DNA of 58,054 nucleotides. Source: Thalassotalea sp. GTDB taxonomy: Bacteria; Pseudomonadota; Gammaproteobacteria; Enterobacterales; Alteromonadaceae. The notes under the pieces are model-generated. The model was not told the DNA's origin. It worked only from the letters and a program-made list of their open reading frames with translations, and ran no database searches. Of this stretch, positions 55,102 through 58,054 are shown piece by piece; the stretch's first letter is position 1, and each line of letters begins with the position of its first letter. Position numbers and translations under genes: made by a program. The stretch lies in NCBI GenBank assembly GCA_022448425.1, contig JAKVCY010000183.1, forward strand, positions 1 to 58,054. Reading direction: 5' to 3'.

Positions 55102-57501
55102 ATGAAATTTAGTGAATCATGGTTAAGAGAGTGGGTTAACCCTGAGAACTCATCAGAAGAGCTAGCGCACCAAATTACAATGGCTGGCTTAGAGGTAGAC
55201 GGTGTAGACCCAGTAGCAGGCGAATTCAGTGGTGTTGTCGTTGGTGAAGTTGTGGAGTGTGGTCAACACCCAGATGCTGACAAACTACAAGTTACTAAAA
55301 TTAATGTTGGTAGTGCGTCTGAAGACGGTGAACTTCTTGATATTGTTTGTGGTGCAAAGAACTGTCGCTTGGGTTTAAAAGTTGCAGTCGCAATGGTGGG
55401 CGCAGTATTACCTGGCAACTTCAAAATTAAGAAAGCTAAACTACGTGGTCAAACATCTTTAGGTATGCTTTGTTCAGAATCTGAATTAGGCATGGCTGAA
55501 AGCGCAGATGGAATTATTGAATTACCGATGGATGCGCCAATCGGCACAGACATTCGCGATTACCTAGATCTTAGGGACAATACTATTGATGTTGACCTTA
55601 CTGCAAACCGCGGTGACTGTCTTGGTATCAAAGGCTTAGCCCGTGAAGTAGGTGTCTTGAACAGCTTAGGCGTAACGTCACCCGAAATTGTGCCAGTTGC
55701 AGCAACAATTGACGATACACGCGAAATTAAGCTGTCTGCGCCAGAAGCTTGTCCTCGTTATTTAGGCCGTGTGATCAAAAACATAAACGTGAATGCAACA
55801 ACACCACTATGGATGGTAGAAAAGTTACGTCGCTGTGGTGTTCGTTCTATCGACCCTGTAGTAGATATCACTAACTACGTGTTGCTAGAGCTTGGTCACC
55901 CAATGCACGCTTTCGATTTAGCGAAGATCGATGGTGCTATCGATGTTCGTTTCGCAAACAGCGAAGAAAAGCTTGTTTTACTTGATGAAAACGAAGTGAC
56001 GCTTTCACAAGAAACACTTGTGATTGCTGACGATAACAAATCATTAGCAATGGCGGGGATTTTCGGTGGTTTGCACTCTGGTGTAACAGATGCTAGCTCA
56101 GATATTTTCCTAGAGAGTGCATTCTTTGCACCATTAGCGATTTTAGGTAAAGCACGCCAATACGGTCTGCATACTGACGCATCGCACCGTTATGAGCGTG
56201 GTGTAGACCCACAATTACAACGCGATGCTATGGAAAGAGCAACTGCGTTACTACTTGATATTGTTGGTGGTGAAGCAGGTCCAATCGTTGAAGCGAAATC
56301 TGAAGAGCATATTCCACAGCCGCGCAAAGTAGATTTACGCCGAGTTAAGCTAGACCAGCGCATTGGCTTCCATATTGAAACAGAAAAAGTAACAGAAATT
56401 CTAACTCGCTTAGGTTTCGCTGTTTCTCTAGAAAACGATGTATGGCAAGTAGAAGTACCTGCATACCGTTTCGATATTTCGATTGAAGTTGATTTAATTG
56501 AAGAAGTTGCACGTATCTTTGGTTACAACAATATTCCAAATGTAGCGCCTCAAGCTTCTTTAAGCATGCGTCAGCACAAAGAAAGTGACTTACCATTAAC
56601 GAAACTTCGTCAAACATTGGTAGCAAAAGGTTACCAAGAAGCAATTACCTACAGCTTTGTTGATCCTAAGGTACAAGAACAATTGCACCCAAGTCGTGAA
56701 GTAATGACACTGCCACACCCAATTTCATCTGAAATGTCGGTAATGCGTTTGAGCTTGTGGACAGGTTTATTGCAAGCGGTGAGCTACAACCAAAATCGCC
56801 AACAATCACGTGTTCGTTTGTTTGAAACAGGTCTTCGTTTTGTGCCAGATGAGTCTGCAGAAAACGGTGTTGAGCAAACACAAATGATTGCAGGTGTTAT
56901 TTCTGGTAGCAGACATGAAGAGCACTGGAATCTAGAAAAAGCTGCTTCAGATTTTTACGACCTAAAAGGTGACGTTGAAAGCTTACTTGCTGTTACTGGT
57001 AAATTATCTGAATTCCGATTCGAAAAAGCGGAAATTGATGCGTTACACCCAGGCCAAACTGCTGCAATTTACAAGAATGATCAGTTAGTTGGCTATATCG
57101 GTGCACTTCATCCGGAGCTAGAACGCAAATTAGGCTTGAATGGTCGCACCTTAATGTTTGAGTTAGCGCTAGGCGAAATTTTAGACTTAAATATCCCGCA
57201 AGCGCGCGATATCTCTCGCTTCCCAGCAAATCGCCGTGATATCGCAGTGGTTGTTGAAGAGCAAGTTGATGTAAAAAATGTGTTACAACTCATTGAAAAG
57301 GTTGGCGGAAATTATTTAGTTGGTCTAAACTTGTTCGATGTATACCGAGGTAAGGGTATCGACGAAGGTTTCAAGAGTTTAGCGATTGCGCTTACGTTAC
57401 AAGATAATGAAAAAACGCTTGAAGAAAAAGATATCACTGAGGTGGTAAGTCGAGTAGTCGATACATTGAAAAACGAACTTAATGCATCACTGAGGGATTA
57501 A
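55102..57501 (+). CDS. pheT: Phenylalanyl-tRNA synthetase beta subunit
   Basis: A 799-residue subunit of normal length. EMAP/tRNA-binding domain at about 40-150 ([19 protein letters not shown]), B3/B4 editing domain (200-380), B5 (about 405-475) and the C-terminal anticodon-binding FDX domain (about 705-798; [12 protein letters not shown]). It starts 11 bases after pheS and is followed three bases later by ihfA. Confidence 0.98.
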   Translation: MKFSESWLREWVNPENSSEELAHQITMAGLEVDGVDPVAGEFSGVVVGEVVECGQHPDADKLQVTKINVGSASEDGELLDIVCGAKNCRLGLKVAVAMVGAVLPGNFKIKKAKLRGQTSLGMLCSESELGMAESADGIIELPMDAPIGTDIRDYLDLRDNTIDVDLTANRGDCLGIKGLAREVGVLNSLGVTSPEIVPVAATIDDTREIKLSAPEACPRYLGRVIKNINVNATTPLWMVEKLRRCGVRSIDPVVDITNYVLLELGHPMHAFDLAKIDGAIDVRFANSEEKLVLLDENEVTLSQETLVIADDNKSLAMAGIFGGLHSGVTDASSDIFLESAFFAPLAILGKARQYGLHTDASHRYERGVDPQLQRDAMERATALLLDIVGGEAGPIVEAKSEEHIPQPRKVDLRRVKLDQRIGFHIETEKVTEILTRLGFAVSLENDVWQVEVPAYRFDISIEVDLIEEVARIFGYNNIPNVAPQASLSMRQHKESDLPLTKLRQTLVAKGYQEAITYSFVDPKVQEQLHPSREVMTLPHPISSEMSVMRLSLWTGLLQAVSYNQNRQQSRVRLFETGLRFVPDESAENGVEQTQMIAGVISGSRHEEHWNLEKAASDFYDLKGDVESLLAVTGKLSEFRFEKAEIDALHPGQTAAIYKNDQLVGYIGALHPELERKLGLNGRTLMFELALGEILDLNIPQARDISRFPANRRDIAVVVEEQVDVKNVLQLIEKVGGNYLVGLNLFDVYRGKGIDEGFKSLAIALTLQDNEKTLEEKDITEVVSRVVDTLKNELNASLRD

Positions 57502-57504
57502 CCA

Positions 57505-57807
57505 ATGGCGCTAACCAAAGCAGAAATCGCAGAGCACTTATACGAAAAAGTCGGGTTAAGTAAACGCGATGCGAAAGATATGGTCGAGATTTTCTATGAA
57601 GAAATTCGTGAGACCCTAGAAAGTGGTGAGCAAGTTAAACTATCAGGTTTTGGTAACTTTGATTTAAGAGAGAAGAGTGAACGCCCTGGTAGAAATCCAA
57701 AAACTGGCGAAGACATTCCAATTTCTGCGCGTAAAGTTGTTACTTTCAGACCAGGGCAAAAATTAAAAAGCCGTGTTGAAGACGGTAACGGCCAAGCACC
57801 TGAATAG
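57505..57807 (+). CDS. ihfA: Integration host factor alpha subunit
   Basis: A 100-residue DNA-bending protein: [25 protein letters not shown] and the DNA-intercalating arm [12 protein letters not shown]. It pairs with IhfB. The order pheS-pheT-ihfA matches enterobacteria. Confidence 0.98.
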   Translation: MALTKAEIAEHLYEKVGLSKRDAKDMVEIFYEEIRETLESGEQVKLSGFGNFDLREKSERPGRNPKTGEDIPISARKVVTFRPGQKLKSRVEDGNGQAPE

Positions 57808-57891
57808 CGCATAGCTGTTAACTTAATGCTAGTTTACGCTAGCATTACAATTAAAATGTATCAGTCTAGAGTGGCTGGTGTAATTTGTGAT

Positions 57892-57923
57892 AAAAGGCTG
57901 CCCCTTGGGTAGCCTTTTTTATT
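57892..57923 (+). terminator. Terminator after ihfA
   Basis: GGCTGCCC (57896-57903), loop CTT, GGGTAGCC (57907-57914), preceded by AAAA and followed by six T. A second hairpin, TAATGCTAG...CTAGCATTA (57824-57847), lies upstream without a T-run. Confidence 0.9.
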
Positions 57924-57934
57924 GTTAATTTAAA

Positions 57935-58054
57935 ACCACCTCCTATGGAGGTGGTGATCGTTCAGTCGGGGCTTTGCCCGTAAAGTGCTCATGTTAAATA
58001 CTGACTTCGTTTGTAACCAGCAAATGAAGGAGAGTAAATAACATGAGCAGATAT
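57935..58054 (+). mobile_element. Left end of a probable IS200/IS605-family element (cut by window edge)
   Basis: A perfect 9-bp hairpin with a three-base loop (57935-57955, ACCACCTCC/GGAGGTGGT) is followed by a second small hairpin (GGGC-TTT-GCCC, 57969-57979). About 60 bases later a ribosome site and a frame starting M-S-R-Y appear. Subterminal hairpins in place of inverted-repeat ends, then a short leader and a small Y1 transposase, are typical of IS200/IS605. A REP-associated tyrosine transposase (RAYT) is the main alternative. The right end is outside the window. Confidence 0.55.
58043..58054 (+). CDS. Start of a gene, probably Y1 (IS200-like) transposase, partial
   Basis: ATG 58043 with AAGGAGAG at 58027-58034. 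Only four codons (M-S-R-Y) are in the window. Small Y1 transposases and RAYTs often begin M-S-x-Y. The assignment rests on the hairpins upstream. Confidence 0.5.

Overview
The window is ordinary chromosomal DNA of a marine gammaproteobacterium. The AT-rich base use, the many TonB-dependent receptors, the long form of PurC and the gene families present point to Alteromonadales, most likely Colwelliaceae (Colwellia/Thalassotalea-like). That placement is inferred from content, not from a search.

Region 1 (1-14996). After the end of a PilZ protein and a membrane protein comes a 13 kb co-directional block centred on an ECF sigma factor and its zinc/cupin anti-sigma factor ChrR (6533-7845). Around this pair lie DUF2878, chalcone-isomerase-like and DUF3833 genes, a fasciclin lipoprotein, a LON-domain protein, a DUF523/DUF1722 protein, a DNA photolyase, a SnoaL-like protein, an SDR, a flavin amine-oxidase-like protein, DUF1365 and a cyclopropane-synthase-like methyltransferase. 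This is the singlet-oxygen/photo-oxidative-stress module known from Rhodobacter RpoE-ChrR, expanded here. Four of its transcription units carry the same candidate promoter, T-R/A-A-T/A-C-N, 16-17 bases, CGTA.

Region 2 (15051-32655). Housekeeping genes: rlmI, acylphosphatase, DUF1653, then a TonB receptor / nitroreductase / epoxide-hydrolase-like / DUF2855 group, tRNA-Val(GAC), an OmpA protein, a NorM-like pump, riboflavin synthase, a frameshifted fructosamine kinase, a START protein, and thrS-infC-rpmI-rplT. infC uses the classical AUU start codon.

Region 3 (32881-44636). purC, then a decaying catabolic island: a TonB receptor with four internal stops and a frameshift, a LysR remnant fused to an acyl-CoA synthetase that has lost its N-terminal part, and an SDR with an internal stop. 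Mixed with these are intact genes for a BASS transporter, LysR regulator, acyl-CoA dehydrogenase, SDR, APH-like kinase and histidine phosphatase. The kinase plus dehydrogenase pair resembles the 4-hydroxyacyl-CoA route (Lva / ACAD10-11 type).

Region 4 (45012-57920). A soluble chemoreceptor with four near-identical PAS domains and a C-terminal CheR/CheB-tether-like pentapeptide, a GNAT enzyme, DUF1456, a MipA/DUF3019/beta-barrel group followed by an RstAB-like two-component system, then pheS-pheT-ihfA. In enterobacteria pheST-ihfA directly follows rplT; here about 21.5 kb lie between them.

The window ends in what looks like the left end of an IS200/IS605-type element (57935 onward).
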